A stretch of DNA of 9,778 nucleotides, from NCBI GenBank assembly GCA_017620345.1, contig JAFZQP010000183.1, positions 1-9,778 on the forward strand. Reading direction: 5' to 3'. Shown piece by piece: positions 1 to 7,193 of the stretch. Source of the DNA: Lachnospiraceae bacterium. Lineage in GTDB: Bacteria; Bacillota_A; Clostridia; Lachnospirales; Lachnospiraceae. The notes under the pieces are model-generated. The model made no database searches, was not told where the DNA came from, and worked only from the letters and a program-made list of their open reading frames with translations. Positions within the stretch are counted from its first letter, which is position 1. Every line of letters starts with the position of its first letter. A program made the position numbers and the translations under genes.

Positions 1-2
1 AT

Positions 3-539
3 ATAGTTCAGGATGAATGGATAGATTTCAAAAGATCATCATACAGATTTCCGGACGGGAGCATATTTGAACCGTTTTATACATACAGCCGGAGGGACTA
101 TGTAGTTATAGTCGCAGAGGATACGGAAGGCAGGTTCCTGTGCGTTAGACAGTTCAGACAGGGTATAAAAAAAGTGACGAACGAATTCCCGGCGGGAGGC
201 ATTGAACGATCCGACGGAAAACAATACGGAGGATCACAGGATATTTCGGCGGAGGACTCACTTGCGGCGGCAAAACGTGAACTCCTCGAGGAGACCGGAT
301 ATGAGTCGAATGAGTGGGAACACCTTCTGACGCTGCCGTCAAATGCGACTATAGCGGATAACTATGCATATATTTTTGCGGCAAGGAACTGCCGTAAGGT
401 TTCGGGACAGTCACTCGATGCCACGGAATTTTTGAACGTGAACAGGTATACACCTGAGCAGATTGATACAATGATAAGAGATGGAGAATTCCCGCAGGCG
501 ATGCATGTGGCAGCGTGGCTCCTGTCAAGGCGTGGTTAG
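3..539 (+). CDS. Nudix hydrolase, ADP-ribose pyrophosphatase-like (5' end outside window)
   Basis: The frame is open from the left edge to a TAG at 537-539, so 178 residues of a longer protein are visible. The GTG at 174 is internal, because the coding frame runs on upstream with family-like sequence. The visible part has the ADP-ribose pyrophosphatase layout: an upstream beta region with VRQFRQG, then EFPAGGIE, then the Nudix helix at 234-302 ending RELLEETGY. Such enzymes split nucleoside diphosphate-X compounds such as ADP-ribose in the cytoplasm, using Mg2+ bound by the REUXEE glutamates, which are all present. The Nudix box is slightly off consensus: the first glycine of GX5EX7REUXEEXGU is a serine (TCA at 234), with glycines just before it. 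The next gene starts 76 bases downstream. The substrate cannot be set from sequence; ADP-ribose or another nucleoside diphosphate sugar is the best guess. Confidence 0.88.
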   Translation: MVQDEWIDFKRSSYRFPDGSIFEPFYTYSRRDYVVIVAEDTEGRFLCVRQFRQGIKKVTNEFPAGGIERSDGKQYGGSQDISAEDSLAAAKRELLEETGYESNEWEHLLTLPSNATIADNYAYIFAARNCRKVSGQSLDATEFLNVNRYTPEQIDTMIRDGEFPQAMHVAAWLLSRRG

Positions 540-615
540 GAGATTACACTTTCGGCGGGATCATGTCGATATATATAGTAGAAGGAATGATATTCAGGCC
601 ATAAGAAGGTAACTC

Positions 616-1278
616 ATGACATCATATGATAAGTCCGGAAAAAACAGCGGAATATCGCTCATAGAGTTGATCATAGTCATATCGATAATGGCTGTCCTTG
701 TCGGCGTGTTGTCACCGGTATTTATGAAGTACGTTAACAAGGCGCGCAAGGCAAAGGACGTTGTTACGGCTGATCAGATAGCAAGAGCAGTCAATACCGC
801 TTTTGTTGAAAATCCGGATGCGTATGAAACCTATTTAAAGGGAACAGGACTATATGCTGAAGTGGAAACAACAGTAAATGGTGTATATGAGAAATATAAG
901 GTCGAACTTATTGCATCCAACGGCAGTCAGAAAGATACCCCAAATACAAACTGTTTCAACGGGACGACTTTAATTGGAAAAGGGGGGAAAAAAGATGGCA
1001 GTACAGGTTTCTACGGAGTGATAAACAGGGAACTTGGCCTTAGTACTACGGAAATGAATTCTGCTATAATCCCCAAATATACAACTGCAAAAGAAGGCGC
1101 CGGACCTCCGGGTAAAGCCGGAGTTCCATATTCGAAACTGGATCGATGGAGGATAGCAAAAAGGAAGTTATCGGATGGCAGTTACAGACTTGAAATATGG
1201 GCGTCTCAACCCAATCCAAGCGGTGGGTGGCCGGTATACAGAGTCTGGCCCGAGCCGGATGATATATACAAGAATTAA
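616..1278 (+). CDS. Type IV prepilin-like protein (N-terminal methylation motif)
   Basis: A 220-residue protein with a class III (prepilin) signal. A short polar leader ending at G12 is followed by ISLIELIIVISIMAVLVGV. Predicted processing by prepilin peptidase between G12 and I13 leaves the conserved glutamate at mature position +5 (E17), with isoleucine instead of the usual phenylalanine at +1. Residues 13-33 form the hydrophobic pilin helix, which anchors in the membrane and packs the filament core. The remaining ~185 residues are an exported domain rich in Gly, Pro, Lys and Tyr that I do not recognise. The start is supported by AAGAAGGT at 603-610, six bases before ATG. No other pilus genes (prepilin peptidase, assembly ATPase, platform protein) lie in the window, so it is an orphan here. 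By eye its body is more AT-rich than the neighbouring genes. It could be a minor pilin or a pseudopilin of a DNA-uptake or secretion apparatus. Confidence 0.85.
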   Translation: MTSYDKSGKNSGISLIELIIVISIMAVLVGVLSPVFMKYVNKARKAKDVVTADQIARAVNTAFVENPDAYETYLKGTGLYAEVETTVNGVYEKYKVELIASNGSQKDTPNTNCFNGTTLIGKGGKKDGSTGFYGVINRELGLSTTEMNSAIIPKYTTAKEGAGPPGKAGVPYSKLDRWRIAKRKLSDGSYRLEIWASQPNPSGGWPVYRVWPEPDDIYKN

Positions 1279-1280
1279 GC

Positions 1281-1286
1281 GGAGGT
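1281..1286 (+). promoter_or_regulatory. Strong Shine-Dalgarno deciding a TTG start for citrate synthase
   Basis: GGAGGT lies 8 bases before the TTG at 1295. The first in-frame ATG (1343) has no Shine-Dalgarno-like sequence ahead of it, which favours the TTG. Confidence 0.75.
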
Positions 1287-1294
1287 AGTACCAT

Positions 1295-2611
1295 TTGAAG
1301 AAGAGAGACAGTATCGATACGTCAGGCTATTCCGGTCTGATAATGGAGAACGACGGCATTCCTGCCGAGTATTATGAGAAATATGATGTAAAGAGAGGAC
1401 TCAGGGATCTGAACGGTAAGGGCGTGCTTGCGGGACTTACCAATGTTTCCAACATCATCGCAAGAGATCCCGACGGTAATCCCTGTGACGGTCAGTTGTG
1501 GTACAGGGGATATCGGATCGAGGAGCTTATAGACAGATACAGAAAGAACGATTACGGGTACGAGAACCTTGCGTATCTTCTTTTGTTCGGAGATCTTCCG
1601 AGTGAAAAGGAATCGAAAGAGTTCATCGATAAGCTTGAGGATGTCAGGGAGCTTCCGACCAATTTTACAAGAGATGTAATAATGAAAGCTCCCACAAAAG
1701 ATGTGATGAATTCGATGACAAGGTCCATACTCACCCTGGCTTCGTACGACAGGAACGCATCCGAGATATCCGTGGAAAACGTTGTATCGCAGTGCATGCA
1801 GCTCATTGCTGTTTTTCCGATGCTTGCGGTGTACAGTTACCATGCCTATAATCATTACGAGAATCTGGATTCAATGTATATCCATCGTCCGCTTCCGGAG
1901 ATGTCTACATCGGAGAATATACTCAATCTGCTCCGACCCGATTCGAAGTTCACGAAGATCGAAGCCAAGGCGCTTGACGTTGCACTCATGCTCCATATGG
2001 AACACGGAGGCGGTAATAATTCGAGTTTTACAACGAGAGTGGTGACTTCATCGGGTGCAGATACGTATGCGACAATAGCAGCAGCAATGTGTTCGCTCAA
2101 AGGGCCCAGACACGGCGGCGCGAACATCAAGGTTATGGAGATGATGGATGACATCCGTGAGAATGTAAAGGATCATAACGACGATGAGGAGATACAGGAT
2201 TATCTGTCGAAGATCCTGTCGGGAGACGCTTTTGATCACAGCGGTCTTATATACGGTATGGGACACGCCGTATATTCAAGATCGGATCCGAGAGAAGTGA
2301 TATTCAGAAAGTACGTGGAACAGCTGTCGGAAGAGAAGGGGCGTACTGATGACCTTGCACTTTATCGTAAAGTTGAATCGATCGCTCCAATCGTTATCGC
2401 GCACAAACGCAAGATATACAAAGGTGTTTCTCCGAACGTGGATTTTTACAGCGGCTTTGCATATGATATGATGGATATCCCGAGGGAACTGTTCACTCCG
2501 ATATTTGCGATAGCAAGAGTGGCAGGTTGGAGTGCGCATAGGATAGAAGAACTTGTTACAGGCAGCAAGATAGTAAGACCCGCATACAAGAGCATTATGA
2601 AGAAACGCTGA
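1295..2611 (+). CDS. gltA: Citrate synthase (citrate/2-methylcitrate synthase family)
   Basis: A 438-residue cytoplasmic enzyme that condenses acetyl-CoA with oxaloacetate to give citrate. The full fold is present. Early sequence includes KRGLRDLNGKGVLAGLTNVS. The substrate and catalytic region follows: H237 in LHMEHGGGNNSS, H273 in GPRHGGAN (equivalent to E. coli H264), H324 in GMGHAVYSRSDPR (equivalent to H305) and D383 in NVDFYSG (equivalent to D362). The end is GWSAHRIEE and RPAYKSI. The length matches the type I enzymes of Clostridia. The TTG start is chosen on its GGAGGT site. No aconitase or isocitrate dehydrogenase gene is beside it, so this is not a classical TCA cluster. In anaerobes the enzyme usually feeds 2-oxoglutarate and glutamate synthesis. 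Sequence alone does not exclude 2-methylcitrate synthase activity, but no prpB- or prpD-like gene is present. It heads a tightly spaced run of genes, only 2 bases before the next. Confidence 0.93.
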   Translation: MKKRDSIDTSGYSGLIMENDGIPAEYYEKYDVKRGLRDLNGKGVLAGLTNVSNIIARDPDGNPCDGQLWYRGYRIEELIDRYRKNDYGYENLAYLLLFGDLPSEKESKEFIDKLEDVRELPTNFTRDVIMKAPTKDVMNSMTRSILTLASYDRNASEISVENVVSQCMQLIAVFPMLAVYSYHAYNHYENLDSMYIHRPLPEMSTSENILNLLRPDSKFTKIEAKALDVALMLHMEHGGGNNSSFTTRVVTSSGADTYATIAAAMCSLKGPRHGGANIKVMEMMDDIRENVKDHNDDEEIQDYLSKILSGDAFDHSGLIYGMGHAVYSRSDPREVIFRKYVEQLSEEKGRTDDLALYRKVESIAPIVIAHKRKIYKGVSPNVDFYSGFAYDMMDIPRELFTPIFAIARVAGWSAHRIEELVTGSKIVRPAYKSIMKKR

Positions 2612-2613
2612 AG

Positions 2614-3435
2614 ATGATACAGGATATTTACCCGAGCAGGTTTAACAACAATTACAAGGCCGAAAGTCCCAAAGCGGATGATACGGTACTTGTATTCGAT
2701 GAAGAAGGAAAAGTATTTGCAGATATCCGCGATCACGGGATCGCTTTTACCACGGCAGAGCAGATAAGAGCCCAATTGCCCGTATACCTGTTTTCGATAG
2801 ATGACAGGAGCTATTTTCTTGCGCCCTCCGGGGATCATGATATTCCCGAAGGTTTCGAGGCTTACTCCTTAAGACAGCTTCGCAGCAGTTCATGCATCAC
2901 AGGACTTTTTGCGGCTTTTACGGCATTTCATCTGTGGAAATGGTATAATGATAACAGGTTCTGCGGCTGCTGCGGAGAAAAGATGACAGCCGATACATCG
3001 GAGCGGGCTTTAAAATGTGAAGCCTGCGGCAATGTCGTTTATCCGCGGATCAATCCGGCAGTAATAGTCGGAGTCATAAACGGTGACAGCCTGCTCATAA
3101 CAAGATACAGGCGCGGGTATGGTCACAATGCACTGATCGCGGGTTTTGTTGAGATAGGAGAGACACTTGAACAGACGGTCGCAAGAGAGGTGTCGGAAGA
3201 AGCCGGGATCAGGGTGAAGAATATAAGATATTATGCATCGCAACCCTGGGGTATGGCATCGGATCTTCTGGCAGGATTTTTCTGCGAACTTGACGGTGAT
3301 GAGAACATACGCATGGACGAGGGCGAACTGAAGTATGCGCAGTGGACAAAGCGCGAAGACATCGAGCTTCAGCCGGGTGGAGACATCAGTCTTACGAACG
3401 AGATGATGAGAATGTTCAAGGAAGGAAAAGTGTGA
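2614..3435 (+). CDS. nudC: NudC-type Nudix hydrolase with zinc ribbon (NAD(H) diphosphatase family)
   Basis: A 273-residue protein with the NudC order of domains. A variable N-terminal domain (~1-110) is followed by a four-cysteine zinc ribbon (C117, C120, C135, C138, the same spacing as C98/C101/C116/C119 in E. coli NudC), then [10 protein letters not shown], then the Nudix domain. The Nudix box at residues 177-199 matches GX5EX7REUXEEXGU exactly, ending REVSEEAGI. NudC enzymes hydrolyse NAD(H) to NMN(H) and AMP and remove NAD caps from RNA. The hallmark after the box, SQPWPFPxS, is altered here to SQPWGMAS (209-216). It keeps SQPW but loses the PFP core and one residue, so substrate choice could differ. 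The gene starts 2 bases after the citrate synthase stop with no clear Shine-Dalgarno, suggesting translational coupling, and folE follows after 7 bases. Family placement is firm; NAD diphosphatase activity is inferred. Confidence 0.88.
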   Translation: MIQDIYPSRFNNNYKAESPKADDTVLVFDEEGKVFADIRDHGIAFTTAEQIRAQLPVYLFSIDDRSYFLAPSGDHDIPEGFEAYSLRQLRSSSCITGLFAAFTAFHLWKWYNDNRFCGCCGEKMTADTSERALKCEACGNVVYPRINPAVIVGVINGDSLLITRYRRGYGHNALIAGFVEIGETLEQTVAREVSEEAGIRVKNIRYYASQPWGMASDLLAGFFCELDGDENIRMDEGELKYAQWTKREDIELQPGGDISLTNEMMRMFKEGKV

Positions 3436-3442
3436 ACATCAG

Positions 3443-4009
3443 ATGATAGATACGAAAGCGATCGAAGAACATATCAGGGCAATAATCGTTGCGCTTGGAG
3501 ATGACCCCGACAGACAGGGACTCGTAGACACGCCCAGACGTGTTGCGTCCATGTATGCCGAAGTGTTTGAGGGCATGAACTATACGAATCACGAGATAGC
3601 GCAGATGTTTGACATGACATTTGATGATGATATCGACACGTCAAGGGAAAAGATCGTTGTTATGAAGGATATAGAATTCTTTTCATATTGTGAGCATCAT
3701 ATGGCGCTCATGTATGATATGAAGGCAAACGTTGCATACATACCGAACGGCAGGGTCATAGGGCTGTCGAAGATCGTGCGTGTGTGTGACATGGTCGGAA
3801 AGAGACTGCAGTTGCAGGAGAGGATAGGCCAGGACATCGCCGACATAATTGCTGAGATAACGGGGAGTGAGGATATTGCGGTCGTGATAGAAGGGAAGCA
3901 TTCGTGCGTGAATGCGCGTGGCATTAAAAATCATAATGCCGTAACTCTTACAGAGGAGTATCGCGGGAGATTCAGAACGGATATCGATCTTCAGAACCGG
4001 ATCAGATGA
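3443..4009 (+). CDS. folE: GTP cyclohydrolase I
   Basis: A 188-residue cytoplasmic enzyme converting GTP to 7,8-dihydroneopterin triphosphate and formate, the entry step to tetrahydrofolate and, in many bacteria, queuosine. The zinc site is complete: C83 and H86 in SYCEHHM and C155 in HSCVNARGI, matching C110, H113 and C181 of E. coli FolE. Other family blocks are [15 protein letters not shown] near the N-terminus and [27 protein letters not shown] in the middle. It is shorter than the ~222-residue E. coli enzyme, mostly at the N-terminus, as is common in Firmicutes. ATG 3443 follows the upstream stop by 7 bases. The purine-rich AAGGAAGGAAAAG lies rather far upstream (~12-13 bases), so coupling to the previous gene is likely. 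No other folate or queuosine gene is in the window; the Nudix neighbour is the only possible partner. Confidence 0.94.
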   Translation: MIDTKAIEEHIRAIIVALGDDPDRQGLVDTPRRVASMYAEVFEGMNYTNHEIAQMFDMTFDDDIDTSREKIVVMKDIEFFSYCEHHMALMYDMKANVAYIPNGRVIGLSKIVRVCDMVGKRLQLQERIGQDIADIIAEITGSEDIAVVIEGKHSCVNARGIKNHNAVTLTEEYRGRFRTDIDLQNRIR

Positions 4010-4036
4010 TCAGCCGGACGGCGGAAAGGAGTATCT

Positions 4037-5806
4037 ATGCAGGATTTTTTCACACCGGCCATACACGTTTTCTATGAGCATACACAGATACCTTTGGCGG
4101 TATACTATGTTGAGGACGGAAGGTTCCGTGCGTATATAGTATCAGAAGGCGCATGCCGGATGTATGAGTCAACGGTGGATGAGATGCTAAAGCGTCTTAA
4201 CGGACCGGACCCCCTTGCCAATATCGTTGAAAAGGATGAGATGATAAAGGCGATCAAGGCGTTTTCCGATGACGATGCTGTCTATAATGTCGTATTCCAT
4301 GAATATATCGGGAAAGACAGAAAACTCAAGACGCTTCACGGGGTCGGGGTTCACGAATTTACGAGAGACGGCAGACGGTATTCCGTAATACGTTATGACG
4401 AGATATCCGACAGCTCGAGACGGTCTCTTTTCAAGGATGAGGAGAAGATGATCGAGGACAGGCAGAGACTCATGTTTGAGATCGATGATGCGATCGCCAG
4501 AAGTTATACGTCGGTGTTGTACGTCGACAGGGAAGATGAGACGGTTCATATCGTAAGACTTAACAGACTCGGTAAGACGCTTGAAGCAGAATGCCTTGAG
4601 GATCCTCATATCCGCCATGTGATGGACATTTATGTCAGATCGCTCGTATACAAGGATGATGCGGAAGGCGTGCTGAAGTTCGGTGATTTTGATTATGTTT
4701 TAAAACGTCTCCAGGACAGCAATCCGCTGTTTCATACTTACAGAACGATCAGGGAAGGCAGGATCGTATACTACAGGCTCAAGATCATCCCGTTTGACAA
4801 CGGCAGCAAGATCATCTACGGATTTGAGCATTTTGATGAACAGGTGCGTGAGAAGATCGCCAGGGAGAATGAGCGCGAAACACAGATGACTCTGCTGGCC
4901 GGACTTTCGTGCGAATACGAGAGTATATGGCTTGTCGATGCACCGATCCATCATGCGAAGCTCATCCGCAGTAATATAGAATCGGAAGAAAAATCCGAGA
5001 TCATGAACAGGGTCAGGGAAGGCAATTACGAAGCGATCCTCGAAGATTATGTGGAGCGTTATGTTGTTCCCGAGGACCGGGAGAGGTTATATCAGCTTAC
5101 CAGGATCGAGAATCTGATACGTAATACAAAGGAAAACGAGATATTCCACATCAACTATTACAGGATCGATCCGAAAAAACAGAAGAATTACATGCAGTTC
5201 GCGGTAGCGCGTGTCACCGATGATATGGGAGTTGTGCGGTTTGTGTGCGGCTTCAGGAATATCGACGCGGTGATCGAGGAAGAAAAGAACCGTAACATGC
5301 TTTACAGCATGGCACATTTTGATGACATGACAGGCGCATGCAACAGAAGATCGTTTGATGAGTTTATGGACGAATTCAAGAACGATATGCCGGGAAATGA
5401 TCTTGTGATCTTCTCGTTTGATCTCAATCAGCTCAAAGAGGCGAACGATTCACACGGTCATGAAGCCGGAGATGAGCTTATCATCGGTGCCGCAAAATGT
5501 ATGAAGGATGTCCTGGGACAGCACGGAAGTGTCTACAGGACCGGCGGAGATGAATTTGCGATCATCGCCAATATCGAAGATGATGAACTGGACGGTGTTG
5601 TGGAAAAGCTTAAAGAACACTTTGATAACTGGAGAGGAAAACTCTTCCCGACACTGTCGATATCGATGGGGTATGTAAGGGCATCGGAAGACTTCGGTAC
5701 AAGTATAGATGAGATGCGGCGCGAAGCCGAGAAGCGTATGTATGCGCAAAAGAGTGAATTCTACCGGCGCGAAGGAAAAGACAGGCGCAGGCAGCAACAG
5801 ACTTAA
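4037..5806 (+). CDS. Diguanylate cyclase with three PAS-like sensory segments
   Basis: A 589-residue protein with a C-terminal GGDEF domain (~421-575) that should make c-di-GMP from two GTP. Conserved elements are DDMTGACNRR (429-438, the DxLTGxxNRR motif), D462 and N464/N470/D471 in the metal- and GTP-binding block, and an intact GGDEF at 503-507. The RxxD inhibitory site expected five residues before GGDEF is absent (GQHG there), so classical product inhibition is unlikely. The first ~415 residues look like three PAS-type modules, at about 10-125, 150-275 and 290-415, joined by charged helical linkers such as RENERE and EEEKNR. I cannot identify a ligand-binding pocket. No signal peptide or membrane segment is visible, so it is a cytosolic sensor. 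No EAL or HD-GYP domain is present. AAAGGAG at 4025-4031 sits five bases before ATG. The PAS assignment is by pattern only and less sure than GGDEF. Confidence 0.9.
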   Translation: MQDFFTPAIHVFYEHTQIPLAVYYVEDGRFRAYIVSEGACRMYESTVDEMLKRLNGPDPLANIVEKDEMIKAIKAFSDDDAVYNVVFHEYIGKDRKLKTLHGVGVHEFTRDGRRYSVIRYDEISDSSRRSLFKDEEKMIEDRQRLMFEIDDAIARSYTSVLYVDREDETVHIVRLNRLGKTLEAECLEDPHIRHVMDIYVRSLVYKDDAEGVLKFGDFDYVLKRLQDSNPLFHTYRTIREGRIVYYRLKIIPFDNGSKIIYGFEHFDEQVREKIARENERETQMTLLAGLSCEYESIWLVDAPIHHAKLIRSNIESEEKSEIMNRVREGNYEAILEDYVERYVVPEDRERLYQLTRIENLIRNTKENEIFHINYYRIDPKKQKNYMQFAVARVTDDMGVVRFVCGFRNIDAVIEEEKNRNMLYSMAHFDDMTGACNRRSFDEFMDEFKNDMPGNDLVIFSFDLNQLKEANDSHGHEAGDELIIGAAKCMKDVLGQHGSVYRTGGDEFAIIANIEDDELDGVVEKLKEHFDNWRGKLFPTLSISMGYVRASEDFGTSIDEMRREAEKRMYAQKSEFYRREGKDRRRQQQT

Positions 5807-5819
5807 GGAGAATCATTAA

Positions 5820-7193
5820 ATGGATTATGACGTTATAATAATCGGGGCCGGCCCCGGCGGGATATATTCGGCGTATGAGCTTACAAACAAGCGTCTTGAT
5901 CTGAAGGTTGCGGTATTCGAGGCCGGACAGGAACTGTCAAAGAGGCATTGCCCGATAGACGGAGATAAAGTAAAGAACTGTATCGGCTGTAAGTCCTGCT
6001 CGATCATGAGTGGCTTCGGAGGAGCTGGAGCGTTCTCGGACGGAAAGTACAACATCACGAATGATTTTGGCGGAACGCTCTATGAACATATAGGAAGAGA
6101 CAAGGCGATCGAACTGATGAAGTATGTTGATTCGATCAATGTCGAAAACGGTGGAGAGGGATGCAAACTGTATACCACGACCGGGACGAGTCTCAAGAAG
6201 ACCTGTATGCAGAATAAGCTTAAGCTCCTGGAGGCGTCGGTAAGACATCTCGGAACGGATATCAATTACGTTGTCTTGGAGAAACTGTATGACCGGCTGA
6301 AGGATCTTGTTGATTTTTATTTTATGACTGACGTTACAAAGATCGAGGTCATAGACGGAGGATATAAGATCACCCATTCGGGCGGAAGCCATACGTGCAG
6401 GCAGTGCATCATTTCCGTAGGCCGCAGCGGCAGCAAGTGGATGGAAAGCGTCTGCGGGGATCTTAATATTCCGTCAAAGAGAAACCGTGTTGATATAGGT
6501 GTCAGAGTGGAACTTCCTGCCGTCATATTTTCACATCTTACAGACGAACTGTATGAAAGTAAGATCGTCTACCGTACGGAGAAGTTTGAGGATAATGTCA
6601 GGACGTTCTGTATGAATCCTCACGGTATTGTTGTTAACGAAAATACGAACGGGATCATCACCGTTAACGGACACAGCTATGAGGCGAAGGACAAACAGAC
6701 GGAGAATACGAATTTTGCGCTTCTTGTTGCCAAGCATTTTTCCGAGCCGTTCAAGGATTCAAACGGTTACGGCGAGAGTATAGCAAGACTGTCCAACATG
6801 CTCGGAGGCGGAGTCATCGTACAGCGCTTCGGAGATCTTGTAAGAGGCAGACGCAGTAACGAAAAGAGGATCGCGGAGGGTATGGTGCAGCCGACGCTCA
6901 ATGCAACTCCGGGGGATCTGAGCCTCGTACTTCCCAAGAGGATACTCGACGGTATCATCGAGATGATCCATGCACTTGATAAGATCGCCCCCGGTACTGC
7001 CAATGACGATACGCTCCTTTATGGTGTTGAAGTCAAGTTCTATAATATGGAAGTGATCGTTGATGAAAATCTTGAGACCGAGTATCCGGGTCTCTATATA
7101 ATAGGAGACGGGAGCGGCGTTACACATTCGCTCTCGCACGCGTCTGCCAGCGGTGTATACGTGGCAAGACGGATCGCAGAAAAGAGAGGTTGA
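5820..7193 (+). CDS. FAD-dependent oxidoreductase (COG2509-like) with four-cysteine motif
   Basis: A 457-residue soluble flavoprotein. The N-terminal Rossmann motif is DYDVIIIGAGPGG (GxGxxG at 9-14) with an acidic strand end at E34, and the C-terminal FAD motif is YPGLYIIGDGSGVTHSL with ASASG. Between them lies GFGGAGAFSDGK, typical of the uncharacterised FAD-dependent dehydrogenases of COG2509. Just before that block are C44, C54, C57 and C60 (C-X9-C-X2-C-X2-C), a spacing able to hold an iron-sulfur cluster or zinc. The reaction and substrate are unknown. The family has distant likeness to geranylgeranyl reductases and other unsaturated-bond reductases, but that gives no firm function. AAGGAG at 5805-5810 overlaps the stop of the diguanylate cyclase gene and lies nine bases before ATG. 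The stop overlaps the lipid kinase start by 4 bases, so the two are probably translated together, which weakly suggests a lipid-related role. Confidence 0.82.
   Translation: MDYDVIIIGAGPGGIYSAYELTNKRLDLKVAVFEAGQELSKRHCPIDGDKVKNCIGCKSCSIMSGFGGAGAFSDGKYNITNDFGGTLYEHIGRDKAIELMKYVDSINVENGGEGCKLYTTTGTSLKKTCMQNKLKLLEASVRHLGTDINYVVLEKLYDRLKDLVDFYFMTDVTKIEVIDGGYKITHSGGSHTCRQCIISVGRSGSKWMESVCGDLNIPSKRNRVDIGVRVELPAVIFSHLTDELYESKIVYRTEKFEDNVRTFCMNPHGIVVNENTNGIITVNGHSYEAKDKQTENTNFALLVAKHFSEPFKDSNGYGESIARLSNMLGGGVIVQRFGDLVRGRRSNEKRIAEGMVQPTLNATPGDLSLVLPKRILDGIIEMIHALDKIAPGTANDDTLLYGVEVKFYNMEVIVDENLETEYPGLYIIGDGSGVTHSLSHASASGVYVARRIAEKRG
7183..7188 (+). promoter_or_regulatory. Shine-Dalgarno-like site with two candidate TTG starts for the lipid kinase
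   Basis: AGAGAG (followed by GT) ends one base before TTG 7190, too close for normal initiation, but is well spaced (~10 bases) for TTG 7199. Either the TTGA overlap at 7190 works by coupled re-initiation, or the true start is 7199, giving a protein three residues shorter that begins just before the family's first strand. Confidence 0.45.

Noticed and set aside
174..539. A 121-residue Nudix protein starting at GTG 174
   Set aside because: The frame stays open to the left edge with family-like sequence upstream (VRQFRQG, PDGSIFEPF), so GTG 174 is internal and the gene is cut by the window edge.
544..575. Possible promoter in the 540-615 gap (TTACAC with TATATA)
   Set aside because: The spacer would be 20 bases and both boxes are weak.
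563..604. A 13-codon reading frame (ATG 563 to TAA 604) in the gap before the prepilin, with GGCGGGA ahead of it
   Set aside because: Too short to judge, no recognisable leader-peptide or attenuator structure follows, and such a frame is common by chance.
1062..1070. TGCTATAAT, a perfect extended -10 inside the prepilin gene that could drive citrate synthase
   Set aside because: No -35 match at 16-18 bases, and the same pattern (TGGTATAAT, 2941-2949) occurs inside the NudC-like gene with no reason for a promoter, so chance is likely.
1322..1855. A 177-residue minus-strand ORF opposite citrate synthase
   Set aside because: It lies wholly inside a well-conserved gene, shows no domain signature and has no ribosome-binding site I can support.
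1295..2611. 2-methylcitrate synthase (prpC) as the specific call
   Set aside because: The family does not separate the two activities on visible motifs, and no other methylcitrate-cycle gene is in the window.
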